Shown here piece by piece: positions 15,650 through 22,898 of a stretch of DNA of 35,030 nucleotides. The notes below the pieces were generated by a model. It was not told the DNA's origin, ran no database searches, and saw only the letters and a program-made list of their open reading frames with translations. A program made the position numbers and the translations under genes. The first letter of the stretch is position 1. Each line of letters begins with the position of its first letter. This stretch comes from CAZDAM01 sp964503595 (GTDB lineage: Bacteria > Muiribacteriota > UBA6191), in contig CAZDAM010000023.1 in the NCBI GenBank assembly GCA_964503595.1, positions 1 through 35,030 of the forward strand, read 5' to 3'.

Positions 15650-16441
15650 TCAGTCTTCATCATCACTTGCGGAACTGCTGCTGGAGGCGCCACTGAAATC
15701 TCCACTCTGCAAGGCTTCAATCTGGGATTGGGACAGCTTGGTGATTTTGGAGCGCATGGCACCGGAGGGGAGAAGGCGGGCCAGAGCCTGTATCTCCTCA
15801 CTTACCTGAGGGGTTTGCTGCTGGCCACCGGCGGCCTGCATCATGGAGGCAACCACAGGATTCATCATGGCCTGCTCATAGGCCAGAGGGCCCTGAACGG
15901 CTTTGAAGCCGACCAGGTAATAGCGGGTTTTGGTCTGATTCTGGCCCACCTGGGGGGTTTCAGCCTGCTGCTGCTGTCCAGTCCAGGTAGCTATATTCTG
16001 TACCAGCTGCATGGTCTGGTTCATGCCCGCGATGGTCGTAGTGACCTTGACTTCGGCGACAAACATCGCGACAACTCCCTGAGGAGGCTGGTAGAACGTT
16101 CCATTGGCGGCTATCGGGCGATTTACGCCGGGGAGGGTGACGTTGAGAAATTTATGAATCTCGGCCTTGCGGTACATGGCCACGCCATTCTGCATACCGG
16201 AGGGCTGGATACGGCGGGACAGGTACAGTTTGAGTTCCTGCAGAGCCGCTATCATGGTTTCAATCGAATATTCGGCATCGGCACGGGCTGGATTCTGATC
16301 AACACGACGGGCGGGAGCCTGAGTGCGTGAGGTGGTGCGTGTTGAAGGCTCGGAACGTGTGTTTTCCACCCCATCCATGGATGGTTCATTGGCAGAGATT
16401 GCGGACACACATAGAAGAGCTAGAGCAAAAGGGCGCAACAT
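15650..16441 (-). CDS. Exported protein of unknown function with Ser/Asp-rich tail
   Basis: Not recognised. The 263 residues begin with a clear signal peptide (MLRPFALALLCVSAISA-NEP), then a Thr/Arg/Pro-rich linker to about residue 55, a folded region of about 60-190 with predicted beta strands (GVVAMFVAEVKVTTTIAG, TRYYLVGFKAVQG), a Gln-rich stretch, and a C-terminal low-complexity end rich in Ser and acidic residues (SGASSSSSASDDED). The start has AGGAGG seven bases upstream, a strong site. It is the last gene of a four-gene minus-strand operon with 14 bases to the gene before it. A periplasmic or surface location is likely; function unknown. Confidence 0.75.
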   Translation of the reverse strand: MLRPFALALLCVSAISANEPSMDGVENTRSEPSTRTTSRTQAPARRVDQNPARADAEYSIETMIAALQELKLYLSRRIQPSGMQNGVAMYRKAEIHKFLNVTLPGVNRPIAANGTFYQPPQGVVAMFVAEVKVTTTIAGMNQTMQLVQNIATWTGQQQQAETPQVGQNQTKTRYYLVGFKAVQGPLAYEQAMMNPVVASMMQAAGGQQQTPQVSEEIQALARLLPSGAMRSKITKLSQSQIEALQSGDFSGASSSSSASDDED

Positions 16442-16455
16442 AGGAATTCCTCCTG

Positions 16456-16674
16456 CTATTTTTTACGTTCGGGATCTTCCAAAGGTTGCGGCTCAGGAGG
16501 ATTTTCCTTCAATTCCTGAAAATATCCTGTCCGGGATGAGTACATGGGAAAGCCGTTGGCTTTCTTATAGGGGTAGAGTTCGCAGTCATCGCAGCCACTT
16601 TCACAGCAGCGGCCTCCCGGCTGGGCGATGGTAAAGGTCTTGCCGTCAAACTCGACTGTACTGCGCCTGCTCAT
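16456..16674 (-). CDS. Small Cys-rich protein (DUF5522-like, possible metal binder)
   Basis: A 72-residue protein with the cluster GGRCCESGCDDCELYPYKK in residues 20-38. The CCxxGCxxCxxYP pattern resembles the DUF5522-type proteins whose cysteines probably bind a metal or Fe-S cluster. The rest is charged and Pro-rich at the C-terminus (ENPPEPQPLEDPERKK). The start ATG overlaps the stop of the upstream gene (ATGA at 16671-16674), so the two are translationally coupled. No function is established for this small family as far as I know. Confidence 0.65.
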   Translation of the reverse strand: MSRRSTVEFDGKTFTIAQPGGRCCESGCDDCELYPYKKANGFPMYSSRTGYFQELKENPPEPQPLEDPERKK

Positions 16675-18008
16675 TGAGAGGATACCCCGTTTCTGGTGGT
16701 GAAGTGAAACGGAGTGATGGATTTCAGGCTTCCCGGCTTCAGGCTGAGTTCAAAACCGGCATAACGCAGGGTTGTCTGGGAAGGTTGCTTGGTATCCGGA
16801 GTCATGGGCTGAAGGGAAAACTGGCCCTTTTGAGAGGACAGGTCAAAAAAGCCCCCGCCACGGGCAAAGAGAATGTCACCGGCCCCGGATTCTGGGTAGC
16901 GGACTTCGAGCCCTTCCTGAGGACCGGAGCCACAGAAGAACAGGTGATGCTGGGCAGATTTGAACTGCTTATCGGTCAGAGTGCGGATCTGGATCTTTCC
17001 CAGAAGATCGGAAGGGATCTGAACAACGGCCTCTGGCTGGTGAGCCTGATGAAAGGCCAGCACATCTTCGGCCAGCTGCCATTGTCCAAGAAGACAGAGG
17101 ATACGGCGCAACTCCGGCATGCGGGAGATTCTGGAAGTGTCGTAGGACCAGCCCTTGAGATGATGAAACAGTGCTCCGATTGGATCGCCGGCATGAAGCA
17201 GACGAAGGGCCAGATCCATCCAGTATTCGGACTTCAGGGATACTCCTCCGCAGCCAAAGAGGCGGGAGGCGTCTTCCAGAAGAGACGATTTTTCCAGATC
17301 TGCGCTCAGTTCAAAATAGCCCGAGAGCAGGGAACCATCCAGAATGGGATGCTCTCCATTGAGATTCAGGGCTTCTCTGAGCTCCTGAAAAGCGAGTTCT
17401 TTCTGGCTGGACTGAATCAGGAATTCGGTTCTCTCCAGGCGGGCCGGGGCATGAGCCGGATTCAGATGGAGAGCAATCTTGAGCCCTTCCCTTAGAAGAG
17501 CAGGAGGAATTTCAGCCTGGCTTTTGAGCTTGAGATAGAAGGGCCAGAAGATCTTGGCAATCATGCGGGCACTGTTGAGTTCGGGCTGATAGCGGGACCA
17601 GTCCAGATAGTTTTTCAGATTGATGTAGAGAGGGTCGGTAATGTTGACCCCCAGAAGACCCAGATCTCCGAAAAACCTTCCCCAGAGGATTTCCTGTTCC
17701 CGGATGTAATAGCCTTCCGAGTCGGCTGGCCCCAGCTTGCGGGCAAAAACAAAGTAGGTCTGAAGGGTGGGGTAGTGGTTGCCGGCAGCGCGGCGATTCA
17801 GCAGAAGGGGTTCGAGGTCTTCGCGGGAAAACAGCCAGTCCAGCTGGGTGCGGTGGTTCAAGAGAGATTCCCAGAGGGCTTCTCCCTCACCGGCTTCGCG
17901 ATCCTCGCGGGCAATGAAATGAAGAAGGGAGGCGACCTTGCCGCTTAAGACATCGGTCAGAACAGAGGTGTAGCGTAAGCGGCGATCGCCGGATGGCATA
18001 AACTGCAT
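16671..18008 (-). CDS. Soluble protein of unknown function, helical repeats plus C-terminal beta region
   Basis: Not recognised. The 445 residues have no signal peptide. Residues about 20-330 are helical, with tetratricopeptide-like pairs (LKIALHLNPAHAPARLERTE, QKELAFQELREALNLNGEHP, LLHAGDPIGALFHHLKGW). The last 90 residues look beta-rich (GLEVRYPESGAGDILFARGG, TLRYAGFELSLKPG). It lies between the beta-barrel gene (38-base gap) and the small Cys-rich gene (ATGA overlap), so it is part of one operon. The start ATG 18008 has AGAG upstream. A cytoplasmic scaffold or adaptor for the exported proteins of the operon is conceivable but unproven. Confidence 0.7.
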   Translation of the reverse strand: MQFMPSGDRRLRYTSVLTDVLSGKVASLLHFIAREDREAGEGEALWESLLNHRTQLDWLFSREDLEPLLLNRRAAGNHYPTLQTYFVFARKLGPADSEGYYIREQEILWGRFFGDLGLLGVNITDPLYINLKNYLDWSRYQPELNSARMIAKIFWPFYLKLKSQAEIPPALLREGLKIALHLNPAHAPARLERTEFLIQSSQKELAFQELREALNLNGEHPILDGSLLSGYFELSADLEKSSLLEDASRLFGCGGVSLKSEYWMDLALRLLHAGDPIGALFHHLKGWSYDTSRISRMPELRRILCLLGQWQLAEDVLAFHQAHQPEAVVQIPSDLLGKIQIRTLTDKQFKSAQHHLFFCGSGPQEGLEVRYPESGAGDILFARGGGFFDLSSQKGQFSLQPMTPDTKQPSQTTLRYAGFELSLKPGSLKSITPFHFTTRNGVSSQ

Positions 18009-18046
18009 GGCATCTCTATCATGGCATGTTTCGTCAGGACGGACAA

Positions 18047-19111
18047 TTAAAAGGCACCGGAAATCCTGAATCCCGCTTCATGATAACCGGTCTGGGAGCC
18101 GCGCATCCAGAATGCGTCAAAAGTCATCCCATCGCTGAAATGATGGCGAAGGCCACCGTTGAGGGACACATCATCCGTATTGGCTTTCAGATCCTCCCAT
18201 TTTACTTCGGCCAGCAGGTGGGTGTCCTGGCTCAGTTTGGTATCCACTCCATAGACAATGGAGGTAAAGGAGTTACCGTTGACGTATTTGTTATCCATGT
18301 CACTGCGCTTGAGAGTGAGATGGGTTTCAGTTCTGTATGTGAAGGGTGAGGTGAAGGTCGCGTAGAAGGATTTGTAATGTTCAAAATCCTGATCCAGAAT
18401 CAGGTTTCGCTGATGACTTTCAACCGAAGTGTGCAGGAAACCGACGGCGAATTCGTATTCCTGCCATTTCTGATGGGCTTTGAGGCCAGCTGTGTAGGAA
18501 GGGAAGCCCTGCAATGAGCTGTCAAAGGAGGTCCCCAGATTCGTGGTCATCTTACGGGTGGCCTTATGAACTTTCAGTGAGAATTCAAAGTTGTCGTTAT
18601 AGCCATAGTTCATCAGGAAGTCAGCATTCTCGGCACTGAAGGTGTTGACGTTACGAAACAGGTTCCTTTGTCTGACATCGGCCTCGGAATATTGAAAGGC
18701 GGCTGAAATCCTGCCTTCAGGAAGGCCGCGGGCACTGATGGAATCCATCAGACCGGTAGGCCCTGAGTTGGAAGGCATCAGGCGGGAGAAATCAATTCTA
18801 TGGGGAATCTGATTGTAGCGCCTGGGGGATTTGAGAACGGGCAGTCCCGAATCCTCAATCACTTCCTGGGAAAACTGGGACAGATCCAGATGGGGGTTGA
18901 TACGGACTTCTTCGGCAGGTGTGGTATTCTTGTGAAAGAGCCGGGCTGGGCGGTTGCGCTCAAAGAAATCATCCTGGCGAATGATGGATGTTTGATGTTC
19001 CGGTGCAACGAGGTAGTCTTCCTCATTCTGCTCCAGACCATTTTGGGCCATTGGGGTGCTTAAGCACAGTATCAGCCCGGTGATGCGGATTCTCAGGTTT
19101 TTCCCTTGCAT
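18047..19111 (-). CDS. Predicted outer-membrane beta-barrel protein, YjbH-like
   Basis: The 354 residues begin with a signal-peptide-like stretch (MQGKNLRIRITGLILCLSTP). The segment GPTGLMDSISARGLPEGRIS resembles the start of YjbH-family barrels (G-x-TGL, then the short A-R-x-xx-GxxR). Downstream, alternating hydrophobic strands with aromatic girdles follow (FEFSLKVHKATRK, EYEFAVGFLHTSVES, LTLKRSDMDNKYVNG, THLLAEVKWEDL), and the protein ends in aromatic Phe (GFRISGAF), the outer-membrane sorting signal. I use ATG 19111, which places the signal peptide at the N-terminus; the open frame extends 37 codons further without a signal. YjbH proteins occur in exopolysaccharide loci, but none is visible here. 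First gene of the minus-strand operon. Confidence 0.65.
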   Translation of the reverse strand: MQGKNLRIRITGLILCLSTPMAQNGLEQNEEDYLVAPEHQTSIIRQDDFFERNRPARLFHKNTTPAEEVRINPHLDLSQFSQEVIEDSGLPVLKSPRRYNQIPHRIDFSRLMPSNSGPTGLMDSISARGLPEGRISAAFQYSEADVRQRNLFRNVNTFSAENADFLMNYGYNDNFEFSLKVHKATRKMTTNLGTSFDSSLQGFPSYTAGLKAHQKWQEYEFAVGFLHTSVESHQRNLILDQDFEHYKSFYATFTSPFTYRTETHLTLKRSDMDNKYVNGNSFTSIVYGVDTKLSQDTHLLAEVKWEDLKANTDDVSLNGGLRHHFSDGMTFDAFWMRGSQTGYHEAGFRISGAF

Positions 19112-19181
19112 ATTTTCTGCTACACTCCCCTTGCGGGATCCATCGGCAGTGTTTGGCCATGGTTTGACAAAAGCCTGTTTT

Positions 19182-19598
19182 ATGAAAGTGTTTCTGGCTC
19201 TGTTTACATCGATCCTCACCATTGCACAGCTTCATGCTTTGCGAGCGGGGGAGCAGTCACGGGAGTTTCTGATGAGTGGAACTTTTTCCACTGGTGAAGA
19301 AGAAATCCCGGTCGCGGCCTTTCTGGGACAGTTCAGGATCTATACGCTTTTTATCTTTTTTCTGAATTTTGCCGTCTGGGTGATGGCCTGGAAACAGGTT
19401 TGCCCCGAGGTGGCCATTGCCGGCTGCGCGGTTTCCTTTGTGGATTTTATCCTTAACTGGGAAATCATCCAGTCTTTGGCCGTTCAGCCCTTTGAGGCTA
19501 AAACGGCCTCGCGTCTGCTTTACCTGTTCCAGTTTCTTTCCCTGTTGCATCTGGCAGCCTATGGAGCTGTCATGGCCGGACTGGCCGGTTTTTTCTAA
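19182..19598 (+). CDS. Small integral membrane protein of unknown function
   Basis: A 138-residue protein with about four hydrophobic helices: MKVFLALFTSILTIAQLHAL at the N-terminus (possibly a signal anchor), YTLFIFFLNFAVWVMAW, VAIAGCAVSFVDFILNW and LLHLAAYGAVMAGLAGFF. The link between the first two (SREFLMSGTFSTGEEEIP) is polar. I do not recognise the family. The ATG at 19182 lacks a clear ribosome binding site. It precedes obg by 22 bases on the same strand and is divergent from the beta-barrel gene. Confidence 0.65.
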   Translation: MKVFLALFTSILTIAQLHALRAGEQSREFLMSGTFSTGEEEIPVAAFLGQFRIYTLFIFFLNFAVWVMAWKQVCPEVAIAGCAVSFVDFILNWEIIQSLAVQPFEAKTASRLLYLFQFLSLLHLAAYGAVMAGLAGFF

Positions 19599-19620
19599 TC
19601 GGCTTTTCGGGGAGGTCTTC

Positions 19621-20922
19621 ATGTTTACGGATGAGATCCGTGTCTTTGTAAAAGGCGGCGACGGTGGTGACGGCTGCCAGAGTTTCGCCAAAACCACCAC
19701 AGCCGCTTTTCGTGGCCCCGATGGGGGCGATGGAGGAAGCGGGGGCCATTTATGGCTCATCGTGGATCAAAAACTCAACAGTCTGAATTTTTATCGTCAT
19801 AACCGTCATCATCGCGGAAATGATGGGGTTCCGGGCCAGCGGCGCAAGGATGGCAAGGACGCCCGGGATTCCTTTCTGAAAGTTCCTGTGGGCACCTGTG
19901 TCTATTCGGAGAACGGGGATTTACTGGCCGATCTGAATCATCCGGGCCAGAAATTTCTGATTGCTCACGGAGGACGGGGAGGACGGGGCAACCGTTCCCT
20001 GATTTCCAAAACTCTGAAGGTACCCCGCTACGCGGAAAAAGGAGAGCCGGGCGAAGAATTCTGGGTCAAGCTGGAACTGAAGCTGACTGCGGATATCGGA
20101 ATCATCGGTTTTCCCAACGCAGGGAAATCAACCCTGATCAGCCGCCTTTCCAATGCCCGCCCAAAAATTGCGGATTATCCGTTTACGACGATTGAACCCA
20201 ATCTCGGAATGGTGGAAGTGAGTCGGGAGGAATCCATGCTGATGCTGGATATTCCCGGAATCATTGAAGGAGCTCATGAAGGCACGGGACTGGGCCACAA
20301 ATTCCTGAGGCATGTCGAGCGCTGCGGTTTTCTGGTTCATCTGATTGATGTCAGTCCTTACTCTGGCCGGGAGCCCTTCGAGGCCTATTCTGTTCTGAAT
20401 CGTGAACTCATTGCCTATTCCCAGCGCCTTTCCGGAAAGCTGCAGGTTGTGGTTCTGAATAAAGTGGATATGCCCGGGACGGAAGAGCTCCGGGAAGAAT
20501 TTCTCAAGAGCCTCAAGGCAAGCGGCTATGAGGGCGAGGTGCTGCAAATCTCAGCTCTGACCGGGGAGGGGCTGGAGCTTCTGAAGCACAAGCTCTGGGA
20601 AGCCCTTCAGACCCATCCGCCTGAAATCGAAATCTTTGAGGATCAGATTGTGGAGCGCAAGGTTCGCCTCAATCAGGTTGAGAAGTTTGAAGAAGGGCAT
20701 TACCGGATCAGCGGAGATGAAATTGAGCGGATCTGCCGCCAGACAGATTTTCGCTCTGAAGAGGCCGTGGCTCGTCTTCAGGCCCTGTTCTACAAGCGGG
20801 GATTTGTCGATCAGCTGCGAGATCTGGGCGTGAAGCAGGGCGATACGATTGAACTTGCCGGTGTCGAGCTTGAATATGAGCAGGATGGCTGGGAAGACGA
20901 AGTAGATTCTGAGGAAGAATGA
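19621..20922 (+). CDS. obg: Obg/CgtA GTPase, 50S ribosome assembly factor
   Basis: An essential GTPase of late 50S subunit assembly and stress response. The 433 residues show the three-domain layout: the glycine-rich Obg fold (1-157; FVKGGDGGDGC, GPDGGDGGSGGHL, GGRGGRGN), the GTPase domain (G1 GFPNAGKST at 163-171, TT in switch I at 189-190, G3 DIPG at 210-213, NKVD at 280-283), and a C-terminal OCT domain (about 350-425; GVKQGDTIELAGVELEY). The acidic end EDEVDSEEE is common in the family. The start ATG has GGGGAGG six bases upstream, one of the strongest sites in the window. Its stop overlaps the start of the ABC-F gene (ATGA), linking two ribosome-related functions. Confidence 0.97.
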   Translation: MFTDEIRVFVKGGDGGDGCQSFAKTTTAAFRGPDGGDGGSGGHLWLIVDQKLNSLNFYRHNRHHRGNDGVPGQRRKDGKDARDSFLKVPVGTCVYSENGDLLADLNHPGQKFLIAHGGRGGRGNRSLISKTLKVPRYAEKGEPGEEFWVKLELKLTADIGIIGFPNAGKSTLISRLSNARPKIADYPFTTIEPNLGMVEVSREESMLMLDIPGIIEGAHEGTGLGHKFLRHVERCGFLVHLIDVSPYSGREPFEAYSVLNRELIAYSQRLSGKLQVVVLNKVDMPGTEELREEFLKSLKASGYEGEVLQISALTGEGLELLKHKLWEALQTHPPEIEIFEDQIVERKVRLNQVEKFEEGHYRISGDEIERICRQTDFRSEEAVARLQALFYKRGFVDQLRDLGVKQGDTIELAGVELEYEQDGWEDEVDSEEE

Positions 20923-22790
20923 ACCTGATTTCGGTAGAAAATGTAGCAGTTGCCTATGGAGTCCGCCAGATTCTGGAAGGGGCTCAGTTTGGCCTGAACC
21001 GGGGCGAAAAAGTTGCCCTGGTAGGCCCGAACGGTAGTGGTAAATCCACACTGGTCCGCCTGATTCTGGGTCGGGAGCAGCCGGATACGGGAAGAGTTTC
21101 CCGTATGAATGGCCTGAAAATGGCCACTCTGGATCAGAATCCTGAATTTCAGGCTGGTCATACTTTGCTTCAGGCTGTCCTTTGGGCCCGTCCGGACATT
21201 CTCAAAGCTCTTGATCAGTGGAAGAAAGTCATTGCTTCTGAAGATATGGAGCAGATGGCTTCGCTTCAGGAAGAGCTTGAAAGAATGGGAGCATGGCAGC
21301 TTGAGGATCAGGCCCGGGCTTCTCTGAAACGTCTTGGGTTTGAAGATGAAAACCGCAGGATTGAAGGGCTTTCCGGAGGGGAGCGCAAGAAGCTGGCTCT
21401 GGCCCGTCTGTTTTTTGAGCCTGCCGAACTTCTGATTCTGGATGAGCCCACCAATCATCTGGATGTGGATTCGATCGAATGGCTGGAGGAAAGACTCAAG
21501 GCCTTTGAAGGATCCGTGCTTCTGATCACGCATGATCGTTATTTTCTGGAAAATATCTGTACCCGGATTCTGGAAATTCACCGACACAGGATTTACAGTT
21601 TTGAGGGGAATTATTCCGACTGGCTTGAAGCCCGGGCTCTTCGGGATGATATCGAAGATCGGACCCAGCAGGCTCTGGGTTCTTTTCTGAAGCGCGAGCT
21701 GGAATGGGTTCGACGTCAGCCGAGGGCTCGTGGGACCAAATCCAAAAGCCGTCTGGAGCGCTTTGATGATGCCCGTCAAAAGGTAGAGCGGTCTTTGGAT
21801 CCCCTGCAGGCCTTTCAGTTTACCCTGGCTCACCGTCTGGGCAATATCATCCTGGAGTGGGGCCAGCTTGGGCACAGATTTGAAGGCGAATGGCTTTTTC
21901 AGAACAGTGCCCACAAGGTTCTCAAAGGGGAACGCATTGGAATTATCGGCCCCAACGGAGCCGGGAAATCCACGTTTCTGAGGATTGTAACTTCCCAGCT
22001 TGAGCCTGCTGCCGGACACGTGAAACAGGGCCAGAACACCGTTTTCAGCTTTCTGAGTCAGGATCGGACGCTTCCGGTTCCGGGGGGCACTGTCATGGAG
22101 CAGATCCGTCATTTCGGGGAAACGGCTCCTTCGGCCAATGGCCGGATGGGAATCATGCCTTTTCTGGAGCGATTCGGTTTTTCCGGGGATACCTGGACCC
22201 AGAAGGCGGCCCAGTTAAGCGGAGGAGAAAGAGCCCGTCTTCTGATGGCATGTATGGTGGCTCAGGGAGCGAACTTTCTGATTCTGGATGAGCCGACCAA
22301 TGATCTGGATCTGGATTCCATGCGTCTTCTGGAGGAGGCTTTGGTTGCCTTTGAAGGGGCAGCCTTCATTGTTTCCCATGATCGCTGGTTTCTGGATCGG
22401 GTGGCAAACACGATTCTTGAGATTGGGGTTACCAATCCACCCCTGATTACGGCTGGTAATTTCTCGATTTTCAGGGCCCTGAAAGAAGCTTCCCAGAGTG
22501 AAGAGGTTGAGACTTCCAAAGAAGTGAAGGCCGTGGGCTCCCGACCGGAGCGCCGGAAGAAGCTTTTCGGGTTCAAGGAGCAGAAGGAACTTGAGGAAGT
22601 CGAAGTTATGGTTTCCGAGCTTGAGTCCAGGGTGGAAGCTCTGAACGACGCTCTCGTCTCAGATCCTTCCGATTATGAGGCCTGTGCCCGTGTTTCCGCC
22701 GAGCTTACCGAGGCAAAGTCCTTGCTGGACGAAAAGATTCAGCGCTGGGCCGAGCTTGAGGAAATGAGAGAAGAAGATCTGAATTCCTGA
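20919..22790 (+). CDS. uup: ABC-F family ATPase, Uup-like
   Basis: A soluble tandem-ABC protein of the ABC-F family, which acts on the ribosome rather than in transport. The 623 residues have the first ABC domain with Walker A GPNGSGKST (36-44), signature LSGGERKKLALARL and DEPTNHLD; an interdomain linker rich in Arg/Lys (EWVRRQPRARGTKSKSR); a second ABC domain with GPNGAGKST (near 345), LSGGERARLLMAC and DEPTNDLD. The C-terminal 85 residues form a coiled coil (LEEVEVMVSELESRVEAL, AKSLLDEKIQRWAELEEM), the Uup hallmark that separates it from EttA. In E. coli, Uup genetically interacts with the Obg-related assembly pathway. The start overlaps the obg stop. Confidence 0.92.
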   Translation: MNLISVENVAVAYGVRQILEGAQFGLNRGEKVALVGPNGSGKSTLVRLILGREQPDTGRVSRMNGLKMATLDQNPEFQAGHTLLQAVLWARPDILKALDQWKKVIASEDMEQMASLQEELERMGAWQLEDQARASLKRLGFEDENRRIEGLSGGERKKLALARLFFEPAELLILDEPTNHLDVDSIEWLEERLKAFEGSVLLITHDRYFLENICTRILEIHRHRIYSFEGNYSDWLEARALRDDIEDRTQQALGSFLKRELEWVRRQPRARGTKSKSRLERFDDARQKVERSLDPLQAFQFTLAHRLGNIILEWGQLGHRFEGEWLFQNSAHKVLKGERIGIIGPNGAGKSTFLRIVTSQLEPAAGHVKQGQNTVFSFLSQDRTLPVPGGTVMEQIRHFGETAPSANGRMGIMPFLERFGFSGDTWTQKAAQLSGGERARLLMACMVAQGANFLILDEPTNDLDLDSMRLLEEALVAFEGAAFIVSHDRWFLDRVANTILEIGVTNPPLITAGNFSIFRALKEASQSEEVETSKEVKAVGSRPERRKKLFGFKEQKELEEVEVMVSELESRVEALNDALVSDPSDYEACARVSAELTEAKSLLDEKIQRWAELEEMREEDLNS

Positions 22791-22805
22791 TAAAACCCGA
22801 AATAG

Positions 22806-22844
22806 AAAAAACCCCCTTGGACCTGAAGCCTTGAGGGGGTTTTT
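22806..22844. terminator. Bidirectional intrinsic terminator between uup and hppA
   Basis: AAAAACCCCC and GGGGGTTTTT form a 10-bp stem around an 18-base loop that can pair a little further. The T-tracts on both strands make it a good terminator for uup (plus) and for the convergent pyrophosphatase gene (minus). Confidence 0.9.
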
Positions 22845-22898
22845 CCATTTCAGACTGTCGGGAAGAAAGGGCGGGCCAATGACCCGCCCGGTCTCGCC

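Noticed and set aside
18047..19222. Longer version of the beta-barrel protein starting at 19222
   Set aside because: It would bury the signal peptide 37 residues inside the protein and run into the region upstream of the divergent gene.
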